A DNA stretch of 64,000 bases. Origin: Halegenticoccus soli. Lineage in GTDB: Archaea > Halobacteriota > Halobacteria > Halobacteriales > Haloferacaceae. A model generated the notes under the pieces. It had not been told where the DNA came from, did not search any database, and saw only the letters and a program-made list of their open reading frames with translations. The stretch covers positions 372,001-436,000 of the forward strand of contig NZ_PEND01000004.1 of the NCBI RefSeq assembly GCF_002844195.1, given 5' to 3'. Below, piece after piece: positions 43,848-52,394 of this stretch (its first letter is position 1; each line of letters starts with the position of its first letter). The position numbers and the translations under genes were made by a program.

Positions 43848-45473
43848 TCAGAGCGTCGCGTCCACGCGCTCGGCCGCCCGCAGCGCGAGCGCCGCGATCG
43901 TCAGCGTCGGGTTCATCGCGCCGCCCGTCACGAAGACGCTGCTGGAGGCGATCCAGAGGTTGTCCAGGTCGTGCGTCCGGAGCTCGGGGTCCACGACGCT
44001 CTCTTCGGGGTCGGTCCCCATCCGGGTCGTCCCCATGTGGTGGAAGGCCGGCCCCGTGTTCTCCGGGCCGACCGTCCAGGTGATCTCGACGCCCAGCTCG
44101 TTCAGAATCGCCCGCTGGATCTCGTTGGCGCGCTCGATGGTGCGCCTCGTCCGGCCGTCGATGCGCCAGCGGATCGCCGGGACCGGGTTGCCGCGGTCGT
44201 CGGTCCGGGACGGGTCGAGGGTGATCCTGTTTTCTGCCCGCGGGAGCTGGCCGACGAGCGCGCCCATCCCGATCTCGTTGCCGTACGCCTCGCGGAGCGA
44301 CGCGAGCAGGTCGTCGCCCCACTCGTCGGCGGAGAGCGCCATCTCGACCGGCGACGGGCCGGCGTAGTTCAGAAACTCCAGTTTGAGGGGGGCGAAGTCG
44401 GCGTCCGCGCCCGGGATGCCCGCGGTCGCCCTCCCGGGATCGTCGTAGAACTGGTGGCACTCGCTCGTGATGAACCCGACGTGGTTCTGCCGCGTCGGCT
44501 CGTCCAGGCGGCCGCCCATCCCGGCGAACAGGTGGTCCATGAAGTACCGGCCGACCAGGCCGCTCGAATTGGCGAGCCCGTCGGGGTGCTTCTCCGACTT
44601 CGAGAGGAGGAGCAGGCGAGGCGTCTCGACGCCGCCGCAGGCGACGACGAACCGCCTCGCCTCCTGTCTGTACGTCCTGCCGTCCGGCGTCGCGTAGACG
44701 GCCGCCTCGACCGTCTCGCCGGCCCGGTCGTGTTCGAGGCGCTGGACCGGCGCCCGGTCGACGACGCGCGCCCCCGCCTCCTCCGCCCTGGCGACGTGCA
44801 CCTCGGCGGTGTACTTCGCCCCCGACGGACAGACGGGCTTGCAGGTGCCGTACCCGACGCAGCCGCCCCTGCCGTCGTACGGCTCCGAGTTGCGCGCGTT
44901 CGGCACCGAGTGCGTGACCACGCCGAGTCGCCCGCACGCCTCCGCGAACAGCGAGTCGGCGTAGGAGGGGCGGAAGCCGGGCATCGGAAACGGCTCCTCG
45001 CGCGGCGGGGCGAAGGGGTTGTCGTCCGCGCCGGCGACGCCCAGTTCGGCCTCGGCCCGCGCGTAGTACGGCCGGAGGTCGCGGTAGCCGATGGGCCAGT
45101 CGTCCGCCACGCCGTCGCGGCTCCGGCGTTCGAAATCCGACTCGTGCAGGCGCATCACCATCCCCTGCCAGTGGAGCGTCGATCCGCCGACGCCCTTCAC
45201 GCGGGCGGCGTTCAGCGGGTAGCGCCGCTCCCCGGTCGACGTGAACGCGTCGCGCTCGCCGCCCATCTCCCAGACGGCCCCGCCGCCCGGGCGGATGCTC
45301 CGCTCCATCTGTTCGAGCCGCTCGTCGGGGTCGAACCGGCGGCCGGCCTCCAGAACCACCACGTCCCGGCCGCGTTCGGCGAGCGCGGCCGCGATCAGCG
45401 CCCCCGCGGGGCCGGAACCGACGACGCACACGTCGACGCGGTCCGACGGCCTCCGATCCGCTCCCGGATTCAT
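43848..45473 (-). CDS. GMC family FAD oxidoreductase (glucose/gluconate dehydrogenase-like catalytic subunit)
   Basis: 541 aa. FAD-binding loop VCVVGSGPAGALIAAALAE at about residues 15-33; the GMC segment GGSTLHWQGM, and C-terminal FHHMGTTRMGTDPEESVVD followed by SSVFVTGGAMNPTLTIAALALRAAE. A cysteine cluster (GGCVGYGTCKPVCPSGAKY) resembles that of membrane-bound gluconate and sorbitol dehydrogenase large subunits. Overlaps the subunit-3-like gene by 4 nt (ATGA). It likely oxidises a sugar or polyol and passes electrons outward, but a cytochrome subunit is missing nearby. Confidence 0.88.
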   Translation of the reverse strand: MNPGADRRPSDRVDVCVVGSGPAGALIAAALAERGRDVVVLEAGRRFDPDERLEQMERSIRPGGGAVWEMGGERDAFTSTGERRYPLNAARVKGVGGSTLHWQGMVMRLHESDFERRSRDGVADDWPIGYRDLRPYYARAEAELGVAGADDNPFAPPREEPFPMPGFRPSYADSLFAEACGRLGVVTHSVPNARNSEPYDGRGGCVGYGTCKPVCPSGAKYTAEVHVARAEEAGARVVDRAPVQRLEHDRAGETVEAAVYATPDGRTYRQEARRFVVACGGVETPRLLLLSKSEKHPDGLANSSGLVGRYFMDHLFAGMGGRLDEPTRQNHVGFITSECHQFYDDPGRATAGIPGADADFAPLKLEFLNYAGPSPVEMALSADEWGDDLLASLREAYGNEIGMGALVGQLPRAENRITLDPSRTDDRGNPVPAIRWRIDGRTRRTIERANEIQRAILNELGVEITWTVGPENTGPAFHHMGTTRMGTDPEESVVDPELRTHDLDNLWIASSSVFVTGGAMNPTLTIAALALRAAERVDATL

Positions 45474-46018
45474 CTCTCGGGTCCCCGCCTGTAGCTCTCG
45501 GTTCCGCCCGGGTACCCCTGCGGGTTCTCGATGCCGACGAGCCTCCCGCCGGCGGGCGACGCGTAGAAGGCGTAGAGGAGTTCGTTCACGAGGTAGTACC
45601 GCAGGCGCTCGGGGTCGAGCCCGTCCGGGTTCGGCTCGGCGGTGGCGACGCCGACCTCGCGGAGCAGGCCGTCCCTCGCGCCGCCGTCGAGCGCGGCGTA
45701 CCGCCCGCCGTACCAGCTCTCCGCGTACGAATCGAGCGTCGAGAGGGCGCTCTTCACCCCTTCGGCGTACGCCCGGCGGTCGCGGATCCGGCCGACGACG
45801 TACGTCTCGACGAACGCCGGGACGCCCGTCGCTTCGGAGGGGTAGAGGGCGGTCGCGACGGCGGCGAGCGTCTCGACCTCCCGGTCGTCGAGGGCGGCAC
45901 CGTCGCGGTTCCCGCCCTCCTCCGCGCGGAGTTCCTCCCAGGTGAGCGCCGCTCCGCCGCCGAGCACCACCCCGCCGGCCGCGAGCGCGGCCAGCGCGTC
46001 GCGTCGCGTCAGCTCCAT
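45470..46018 (-). CDS. Gluconate 2-dehydrogenase subunit 3-like protein (Tat-exported)
   Basis: 182 aa. Tat signal at the N-terminus (LTRRDALAALAAGGVVLGGGAAL), then an alpha-helical domain with TLAAVATALYPSEATGVPAF, which is the family signature, and the end SPAGGRLVGIENPQGYPGG. Subunit 3 is known to help export and stabilise the GMC catalytic subunit, which itself lacks a signal. First gene of a two-gene operon with its own operator-like dyad in front of it. Confidence 0.87.
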   Translation of the reverse strand: MELTRRDALAALAAGGVVLGGGAALTWEELRAEEGGNRDGAALDDREVETLAAVATALYPSEATGVPAFVETYVVGRIRDRRAYAEGVKSALSTLDSYAESWYGGRYAALDGGARDGLLREVGVATAEPNPDGLDPERLRYYLVNELLYAFYASPAGGRLVGIENPQGYPGGTESYRRGPER

Positions 46019-46028
46019 CGGAGCCGGA

Positions 46029-46042
46029 TTAGGCGAGCCTAA
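46029..46042 (-). promoter_or_regulatory. Iron-box-like dyad A upstream of the gluconate-dehydrogenase-like operon
   Basis: Arms TTAGGC and GCCTAA separated by 2 bp, i.e. TTAGG-N4-CCTAA. It lies 11 nt upstream of the start codon; a TATA-like CATAAGTTT (about 46041-46049) is next to it at about -27. A repressor here would block the initiation site. Confidence 0.65.
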
Positions 46043-46119
46043 ACTTATGAGTTGCCATGTTCCGACGGTTCGGGGGCGTTGGGATCCGCGCGCTCTCCGC
46101 CGGACTCTCGACGAATCCG

Positions 46120-48378
46120 TCACCCCGACGCCGATCCGCCGTCGGCCCGGGCGGAGGTCTCGACGGAGACGCCGTCGACGTAGTCGCCCCCGGGGCCGAC
46201 GTACGTCCCCTCCGTGCCGCAGTCGGTCGTCAGCGCGCAGACGCGGGTTTCCGGCGGCCAGATCGCCCGGACGCGATCGTCGCGGACGTCGACGGTGAGC
46301 TCCTGCCGGTAGGTCACCGTCCCCCCGGCACCGTCGACGAACGTCACGGCGAGATCGATCTCGCTCGCGCCGTCCGGCACCGCGACCGGGGGCGAGGGCG
46401 GTTCGTCGTTCTCGGCCGGGCCGCCGTCGCCGGCGAGCCCGTCCCCCGCGGCGAACGCGCGGTTCGTGACCCGCGCGCCCCCCGGGCCGACCGTCCAGTC
46501 GACCGTCATCGCGTCGCCGACGTCGTCGACCCGGTAGCGCGCGTAGCCCGCCGCCGTCTCGATCCGGACCGAGGCGGTCCGCGATCCCGCGGGCGCGCCG
46601 ACGGTCGTGGTCGCCTCGACGCGCTCGCCCCGGAGCACCGTCAGGCGCCGCAGTACCGGCTCGACCGGCTCGACCGCGCCCGTCCACTCGCCCCGGTAGG
46701 CGTACCGGTAGAGCGCGCGGTCCCCGACGGCGTCGACCGTCTTCACGTCGCGCTCCGGCCCGCGGTCCTGGGCGTATATCACCGGGCCGTCGAACCCGGG
46801 GTCGTTGCGGAGGTGCTGGAACGGGTGCGCGCTCCAGTTCCCGTACGGTGTCGGGACGAACACGAGCGCGCGGTCGAACTCGGTCCGCTCGACGGGCTCG
46901 TACGCCCTCGCGAAGTTCTCGGTTCGGAGGCGGTTTTCCGACGCCGGATCGTCCAGCGCCCGCTCCTCGGCGACGGCGACGACCGGCGCGGCGACGAGGA
47001 GCGCGACGAGCACCGCGGCCCGCGCGGCCGACGGGGAGAGGTGACGGCCCGCGGCGGCGCGCAGGCCCCGCACGAGCGTCACCGCCCCGGCGGCGGCGAA
47101 CGCCGACAGCGGGACGACGAGGTCGAAGTGGTAAAACGGCCCGAGAAGGTCGAAAAGCCCGTTCAGGAGGCCGTTGTGCGTCCCCCAGAAGAAGAAGTTG
47201 CCGACGACGACGGAGACGAAGAGGCCCGCTAGCGCGAGCGCCACCTCGTCGCCCGTCATGCCGGTCGGCGACGGGCGCGGGAGGCCGCCGCGGAGATCGG
47301 AGAGCAGTCCGCCGACGCCGAGCGCCGCGAGGAGGGTGCCGATCGGGGCGGCGACGGTCCACTCCGAGAGCAGCACCTCGACGACGCTGACGGTCGTCGC
47401 GAGCGCCAGCCCGGCCGTGTAGTCCACCTCGTACCCGAGGATCTCCCGCCGTCCGAGCCCCAGCCCGTCGTTCGGGGCGAACGCCTCGTAGGGGAACAGG
47501 AAGGGATCGCCGGTCACGAGCGCGTTGTAGCCGAGCGTCACGCCGACGAACGCGAACCCCGGGCCGGCGATGGCCGCGTACCGGCGGAGCGCCGGGCGGA
47601 GGTCGCCGATTCGCCGCGCCGCCGCGAGCGTCGCCGCCGCGTGCGCCGCGAACGGGAGCGCGAACAGGAGCGCGGTGTAGGGTCGCGAGAAGAACGCGAC
47701 GCCGATCGCCGTCCCGGCGAGCGCCGCGTCGCCGACGCGCCCCGTTCGGGCGGCCCGGACGTAGCAGACGGCGAACGCCAGGTTGAACAGCGTCGTCGGC
47801 GCGTACGCGAGAAACACCGACGACGTCATGAGAAACAGCGGCGACCCGGCGAGCGCGACGACGGCGACGACCCCCGTCCGGCGGTCGAACGCCGTCGCGG
47901 TTAGCGCGTACGCGAGGGCCGCGTTGCCCGCCGCGACGAGGCCGAGCGCGACCCTGTAGTCGCCGGCGAGCGCCCTCCCGAGCGCGAAGACGGCGGCCGC
48001 GACGGGCGTGTACTTGGGGTACAGCCGCAGCCCGCCGGAGGGGTCCGCGTCGGCGACGAAGAACCACGGCCGGACCGCGTCTCCGAGATCGCCGGGGGAG
48101 AGGAACAGCCGCCCGTCGAGCAGCATGGCGGCCTGGTTGAGGTAGACGGCCTCGTCGTCGTTGACCGAGTGATACGGGAAGAGATCGACGGCGAGGACGT
48201 ACACGAGCGCGCCGGTCGCGAGCGCGGCCGCCGCGGCGAGGAGCCGCTCCCGGTTCCCGGCGCGGACCGCCTCGGCCGCGCGCCGGCGCGCGGCGAGCGC
48301 GACTCGGCGCGCCAGTTGACGCGCGGCCCGGCGCACGCGACGTGTCAACCGACGCGCGGCTCGACGCACGCGTCGCAT
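46120..48378 (-). CDS. GT39-like multi-pass membrane protein (putative lipid-linked sugar transferase)
   Basis: 752 aa. Residues 1-35 are an Arg-rich cytoplasmic region with RRVRRAARRL repeated. About ten transmembrane helices follow. The first external loop has NDDEAVYLNQAAMLL, matching the acidic DE motif of PMT/ArnT-type (GT39/GT83) glycosyltransferases. The last about 280 residues are a soluble extracellular beta-rich domain. The gene begins at the stop codon of the ABC ATPase (1-nt overlap), so it belongs to the ferric importer operon. Substrate unknown; polyprenyl-linked sugar is the usual donor of the family. Confidence 0.75.
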   Translation of the reverse strand: MRRVRRAARRLTRRVRRAARQLARRVALAARRRAAEAVRAGNRERLLAAAAALATGALVYVLAVDLFPYHSVNDDEAVYLNQAAMLLDGRLFLSPGDLGDAVRPWFFVADADPSGGLRLYPKYTPVAAAVFALGRALAGDYRVALGLVAAGNAALAYALTATAFDRRTGVVAVVALAGSPLFLMTSSVFLAYAPTTLFNLAFAVCYVRAARTGRVGDAALAGTAIGVAFFSRPYTALLFALPFAAHAAATLAAARRIGDLRPALRRYAAIAGPGFAFVGVTLGYNALVTGDPFLFPYEAFAPNDGLGLGRREILGYEVDYTAGLALATTVSVVEVLLSEWTVAAPIGTLLAALGVGGLLSDLRGGLPRPSPTGMTGDEVALALAGLFVSVVVGNFFFWGTHNGLLNGLFDLLGPFYHFDLVVPLSAFAAAGAVTLVRGLRAAAGRHLSPSAARAAVLVALLVAAPVVAVAEERALDDPASENRLRTENFARAYEPVERTEFDRALVFVPTPYGNWSAHPFQHLRNDPGFDGPVIYAQDRGPERDVKTVDAVGDRALYRYAYRGEWTGAVEPVEPVLRRLTVLRGERVEATTTVGAPAGSRTASVRIETAAGYARYRVDDVGDAMTVDWTVGPGGARVTNRAFAAGDGLAGDGGPAENDEPPSPPVAVPDGASEIDLAVTFVDGAGGTVTYRQELTVDVRDDRVRAIWPPETRVCALTTDCGTEGTYVGPGGDYVDGVSVETSARADGGSASG

Positions 48379-49526
48379 CAGCCGTCGACGGTGCCGGCGC
48401 GTTCGGAGCCCCGGGGGAACCACGAGAGCTCGTGGTCGGCTTCGAGCCCCACTCGCACGCGCTCGTCGACGGCGATCCGGTCGTCGTGGTTGTGCATGCA
48501 GCCGATCCGCTCGCCCGTGTCGAGTTCGACCTCGTACAGGACGGTCGGCCCGAGGTAGCGCCGCGAGGCGACGGTTCCGTGGCCGGCCGCCTCCGTCGGG
48601 ACCGCCCGTACGTCGTCGGGGCGGACGAGCACCTCGACCGCGGACCCCTCGTACTCGGGCGCGAGACCGTGGATTCGCTCGCGGTCGATCGCGCCGATGC
48701 CGGTGTCGACCGCGTCAGCGCCGACCGTCCCCGAGAGGAAGCTCGCGTGGCCGAGGAAGCCGGCGACGAAGCGCGACTCGGGGTGCTGGAACACCCGTTC
48801 CGGTCGGCCGATCTGTTCGATCCGCCCGTCGTTGACCACGGCGACGCGGTCGCTGATCGACATGGCCTCCTCCTGGTCGTGCGTGACGGAGACGGCCGTC
48901 ACGCCCGCTCGCTTTATGATTCGGCGGACCTCCTCGCGCATCTCGACCCGGAGGTCGACGTCGAGGTTGGAGAAGGGCTCGTCGAGCAGCAGGATCTCCG
49001 GTTCGGGCGCGAGCGAGCGGGCGAGCGCCACGCGCTGCTGCTGGCCGCCCGAGAGTTCGCTCGGGTAGCGTTCGCCCCGCGTTTCGAGGTTCACGAGGTC
49101 GAGCAGTTCGTCGACGCGGCGCTCGCGGTCGGCGGCGTCCCGGCCCTTCAGCCCGAAGGCGACGTTCTCTCGGGCGGTCAGGTGGGGAAACAGCGCGAAC
49201 TCCTGGAAGACGACGCCGATTCCCCGCTTCTCGGGCGGGACGAATGCCTCCGCGCCGGAGACGACCTCGCCGTCCAACCGGACCTCGCCGCCGTCGGGGC
49301 GTTCGAGCCCCGCGATCAGCCGGAGCGTCGTCGTCTTCCCGCACCCCGAGGGACCGAGGAGCGTCAGAATCTCTCCCCTCTGAACCGAGAGCGAGAGGTC
49401 GCTTATGACCGTTTCCGCGCCGTACCGCTTCGACACGCCGGCGAGTTCGAGCACCGTCTCGCTCTCGCGGGCGTCGCCGCCCGGCGCGTCCGCGGCGTCT
49501 TCCGTCCGTAGCGTGCTATTTGACAT
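48378..49526 (-). CDS. ABC transporter ATP-binding protein (ferric iron/spermidine/sulfate type)
   Basis: 382 aa. Walker A GPSGCGKTT (58-66), Q-loop VFQEFALFPHLTA, signature LSGGQQQRVALARSL, Walker B EILLLDEPFSNLD, and H-loop VSVTHDQEEAMS. The C-terminal TOBE domain (about 290-375) is of the PotA/FbpC kind. It energises the permease encoded directly upstream, overlapping it by 11 nt. With a FutA-like binding protein upstream, the cargo is most likely Fe3+; thiamine or other anions are the alternatives. Confidence 0.9.
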   Translation of the reverse strand: MSNSTLRTEDAADAPGGDARESETVLELAGVSKRYGAETVISDLSLSVQRGEILTLLGPSGCGKTTTLRLIAGLERPDGGEVRLDGEVVSGAEAFVPPEKRGIGVVFQEFALFPHLTARENVAFGLKGRDAADRERRVDELLDLVNLETRGERYPSELSGGQQQRVALARSLAPEPEILLLDEPFSNLDVDLRVEMREEVRRIIKRAGVTAVSVTHDQEEAMSISDRVAVVNDGRIEQIGRPERVFQHPESRFVAGFLGHASFLSGTVGADAVDTGIGAIDRERIHGLAPEYEGSAVEVLVRPDDVRAVPTEAAGHGTVASRRYLGPTVLYEVELDTGERIGCMHNHDDRIAVDERVRVGLEADHELSWFPRGSERAGTVDG

Positions 49527-51129
49527 CGTATCCCTCCTGGGAGATGATGACGAGCATCGACAGCGCCGACACGCCGAGCAGGATGAGCGCCGGCACCGCC
49601 GCGTAGCCGAAGTACCCCTCGCCGTAGGCCGCCCAGATACGCGTGACGAGCGTGTCGAACCCCGTCGGCGCGAGGAGCAGCGTCGCGGGCAGCTCCTTCA
49701 TCGTCGTCAGGAACACGAGCGCCGCGCCGCCGAGCAGCCCTGGCGCGACGAGCGGCAGCGTCACCGCCCGGAACGCGCCGGCGGGCGTGCGCCCGAGCGT
49801 CCGCGCGGCCTCGGGCAGCGCGGGGTTGACCCGGAGGAAGGACGCCCGCATCGACCCGACCGCCTGCGGGAGAAAGCGCACCACGTACGCGAACACCAGG
49901 AGGTACAGCGTCTGGTACAGCGGCGCGGCGTACGACGTGCCGAGGTAGACGAGCGCGAGGCCGATCACCACCCCCGGGACCGCGTAGCCGACGTAGGTCG
50001 CCCGCTCGAACGCCTGCGCGAGGCGCGAACGGGACCGCGCCGCCAGGTAGGCGACGGGGAGGCCGGCGGCGGTGGCCACGAGGGCCGCCGCCGCGGAGAC
50101 GCCGACCGAGTTGAAGACGTGCGCGAGCTCGAACCCGAGCGTCGCGCCGCCGACGCCGCTCGTCCCCCGGAGGAGCCACGTCCCGAGGATGCCGAGCGGC
50201 ACGGCGAGCGCCAGCGCCGGGACGATCGCACAGAAGAGCAGCGCCGGGGCGGTCCACCGGCCGAGCCGGACCACGTCGCCGTAGCGTCCGCCGGATTCGA
50301 CGTACAGCGGCCCGTCCCCGCGGATGCGCGATTCGAGCGCGAGGATCGCCAGCGTGACGGCGACGAGCTGGAGCGACAGCAGCGCCGCGAGGTCGCGGCC
50401 GAAAGTGGTGAACTCGACGTAGATGACCCGCGTGAAGGCGTCGAAGCGCATGATCGCGGGCGTACCGAAGTCCGAGAGCGCGTACAGCGCGACGAGCAGC
50501 GAGCCTGCGGCGACCGCCGGCCGGATCTGCGGGACGGTCACGCGCCTGAACGCCTCCCACCGCGTGTGCCGCAGCGTCCGCGCGGCGTCGACCAGCCGGG
50601 TGTCGAGCGACTTGAGCGCGGCGCGGGTCGTGATGTACACGTACGGGTACGTGTACAGCGTGAGCACGAGGGTCGCGCCGCCGAAGCCGTAGATGCGCGG
50701 GAGCGATTCGACGCCGAGCGGCGCGAGCGCCCGCTGGAACGCCCCTCTCGGGCCGAACGCGGAGACGAAGGCGAACGCGCCGATGTAGCTCGGGACGACG
50801 AGCGGCAGCGACACCGCGACAGTCCAGAAGCGCCGGAGGGGGAGGTCGGTTCGGACGGTGAGGTACGCGAGCGGCACGCCGAGCAGTATCGACGCGCCCG
50901 TGACCGCCGCGACGAGCGCCGCGCTGTTCGCGAACACTTCGACCGTCGCGGGGCGGGTGAGAAGCGCGACCGCCTCGGCCGGCCCGACGGCGACGGCCGT
51001 CCGGACGAGCCACACGAGCGGGAGTAGCACGGCGGCGGCGACGGCGGCGCTCGCCACCGTGAGCGGGAACGCCGCCTCCCCGCCACCTCGGGCGTTTCGA
51101 GCGGTCGCCGTCTCTCGCTCGGGCGTCAT
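49516..51129 (-). CDS. ABC transporter permease (ferric iron FbpB/SfuB type, two-domain)
   Basis: 537 aa with about twelve transmembrane helices in two homologous halves. Each half has an EAA-like loop: LVDAARTLRHTRWEAFRRV in the first and LPEAARTLGRTPAGAFRAVTLPL in the second, as expected for fused permeases of this class. It lies 13 nt after the binding-protein gene and overlaps the ATPase gene. Middle gene of the importer operon. Confidence 0.9.
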   Translation of the reverse strand: MTPERETATARNARGGGEAAFPLTVASAAVAAAVLLPLVWLVRTAVAVGPAEAVALLTRPATVEVFANSAALVAAVTGASILLGVPLAYLTVRTDLPLRRFWTVAVSLPLVVPSYIGAFAFVSAFGPRGAFQRALAPLGVESLPRIYGFGGATLVLTLYTYPYVYITTRAALKSLDTRLVDAARTLRHTRWEAFRRVTVPQIRPAVAAGSLLVALYALSDFGTPAIMRFDAFTRVIYVEFTTFGRDLAALLSLQLVAVTLAILALESRIRGDGPLYVESGGRYGDVVRLGRWTAPALLFCAIVPALALAVPLGILGTWLLRGTSGVGGATLGFELAHVFNSVGVSAAAALVATAAGLPVAYLAARSRSRLAQAFERATYVGYAVPGVVIGLALVYLGTSYAAPLYQTLYLLVFAYVVRFLPQAVGSMRASFLRVNPALPEAARTLGRTPAGAFRAVTLPLVAPGLLGGAALVFLTTMKELPATLLLAPTGFDTLVTRIWAAYGEGYFGYAAVPALILLGVSALSMLVIISQEGYDVK

Positions 51130-51142
51130 CGTCCGGTCCCGC

Positions 51143-52312
51143 TCACAGCACGCCGACCTCCCGCATCAGCTCGATCGTCCCCTCGAAGTCCGACAGCTGG
51201 GTGAGGTCGAGCCCCTTCGGCGGGTTGAGTTCGTCGATGGTCGGGAGGTCTCCGATCGGCTCGACGCCGGGGATGAGCGGGTACTCGAACGTCTCGCGGG
51301 CGAAGTAGTCCTGCGCCTCGGCCGAGAGGAGGTGGCGGACGAAGTTCGACGCCAGCGTTCGGTTCTCCGCGGTCTTCAGCACGCAGGCGCCGGCGACGTT
51401 GAAGATCGCCCCCGCGTCGCCCTCCGTGAACGCCGTGTCGATCGGCGCCTCGCCGCCGCGGCCCGCCAGCACCCGCTGGATGTAGTAGTGGTTCGCGAAC
51501 CCGGCGCCGATCTCGCCGTCTGCGACCGCCTGCGAGACGAGGAACTCGTCGCCGTACTCCCGGACGCCGAGGTCCATCATCCCGCGGAGCCACCGCTTCG
51601 TTTTCGCGTCGCCTTCGAGCACGCGCATCGCCGTGACGAACGACTGGAAGGAGCTGTACGTCGGCGCCCACCCGACGTTGTCCGCGAACTCGTTCGCGTC
51701 GGGGAACGCCATGATGTCGGTCGGGACGTCGGACTTCGAGAACTGCTTCGTGTTGTAGGGGATCGTCCGCGCCCGTCCCGACGTCCCGATCCACTGGCCG
51801 TCGGGGTCGCGGAACTCCTCGCGGACGAGTCCGAGCACGTTCTTCGGGAGACTCACCGTCCGTCCGTCGTTCTTCAGTTCCCCCATCGAACCCGCGTCGA
51901 CGGTGAAGAACACGTCCGCGGGGCTGTTGTCGCCCTCCGTCTCGATCTGGTTGACGAGCTCCGCGGCGGAGTTGTACCGGACCTTGATCGTGAGATCGGC
52001 GTAGAGGTCCTGAATGAACGCGATCAGTTCGCCGACGAGCGCCTCGCCGCGGGCCGAGTAAACGGTGAGCTCGCCGCTCATGTTCGGCATGTCCGCCATC
52101 GACGTGCCGCCGGTGATCTCCCGGTCGCCGAACGGGGACCGGCCGGAACCGATCTGGCCGACCGCCTTCCGGCCGCCCGGCGCTTTCTGTTCGTCCTGCG
52201 TCTGTCCGAGAAGTCCGTTACAGCCGGCGAGCGCCGCGGCTCCGACGGTCGCACCCGCCCCGAGAAGCCGCCGTCGGGTGACCCTGCGACGCGAAGACTC
52301 GTCCGTCGTCAT
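51143..52312 (-). CDS. Ferric-type ABC transporter substrate-binding lipoprotein
   Basis: 389 aa. Tat signal with RR and lipobox (TRRRLLGAGATVGAAALAGC, Cys31). Then LTVYSARGEALVGELIAFIQ and NSPADVFFTVDAGSMGEL, which match bacterial iron(III) binding proteins (FbpA/FutA type); VSQAVADGEIGAGFANHYYIQ contains the tyrosine pair that binds iron in many members (Tyr-Tyr). Linked to a perfect operator-like dyad 8 nt upstream, fitting iron control. Molybdate or thiamine transport is less likely. Confidence 0.9.
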   Translation of the reverse strand: MTTDESSRRRVTRRRLLGAGATVGAAALAGCNGLLGQTQDEQKAPGGRKAVGQIGSGRSPFGDREITGGTSMADMPNMSGELTVYSARGEALVGELIAFIQDLYADLTIKVRYNSAAELVNQIETEGDNSPADVFFTVDAGSMGELKNDGRTVSLPKNVLGLVREEFRDPDGQWIGTSGRARTIPYNTKQFSKSDVPTDIMAFPDANEFADNVGWAPTYSSFQSFVTAMRVLEGDAKTKRWLRGMMDLGVREYGDEFLVSQAVADGEIGAGFANHYYIQRVLAGRGGEAPIDTAFTEGDAGAIFNVAGACVLKTAENRTLASNFVRHLLSAEAQDYFARETFEYPLIPGVEPIGDLPTIDELNPPKGLDLTQLSDFEGTIELMREVGVL

Positions 52313-52319
52313 ATAACCT

Positions 52320-52335
52320 TTTAGGCTTGCCTAAA
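52320..52335 (-). promoter_or_regulatory. Iron-box-like dyad B upstream of the ferric importer operon
   Basis: Perfect 7-bp arms TTTAGGC and GCCTAAA with a 2-bp centre, lying 8 nt upstream of the start codon and just downstream of the TATA box at 52338-52345. A protein bound there would cover the transcription start of a leaderless mRNA. Confidence 0.75.
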
Positions 52336-52337
52336 CA

Positions 52338-52345
52338 GTATATAG
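52338..52345 (-). promoter_or_regulatory. TATA box of the ferric importer operon
   Basis: CTATATAC on the minus strand, 26-33 nt upstream of the ATG at 52312. Confidence 0.65.
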
Positions 52346-52394
52346 CTACCGATTCGGACGACCGACCGGCCGGACGGAATCGGCGGAGCGCGGT

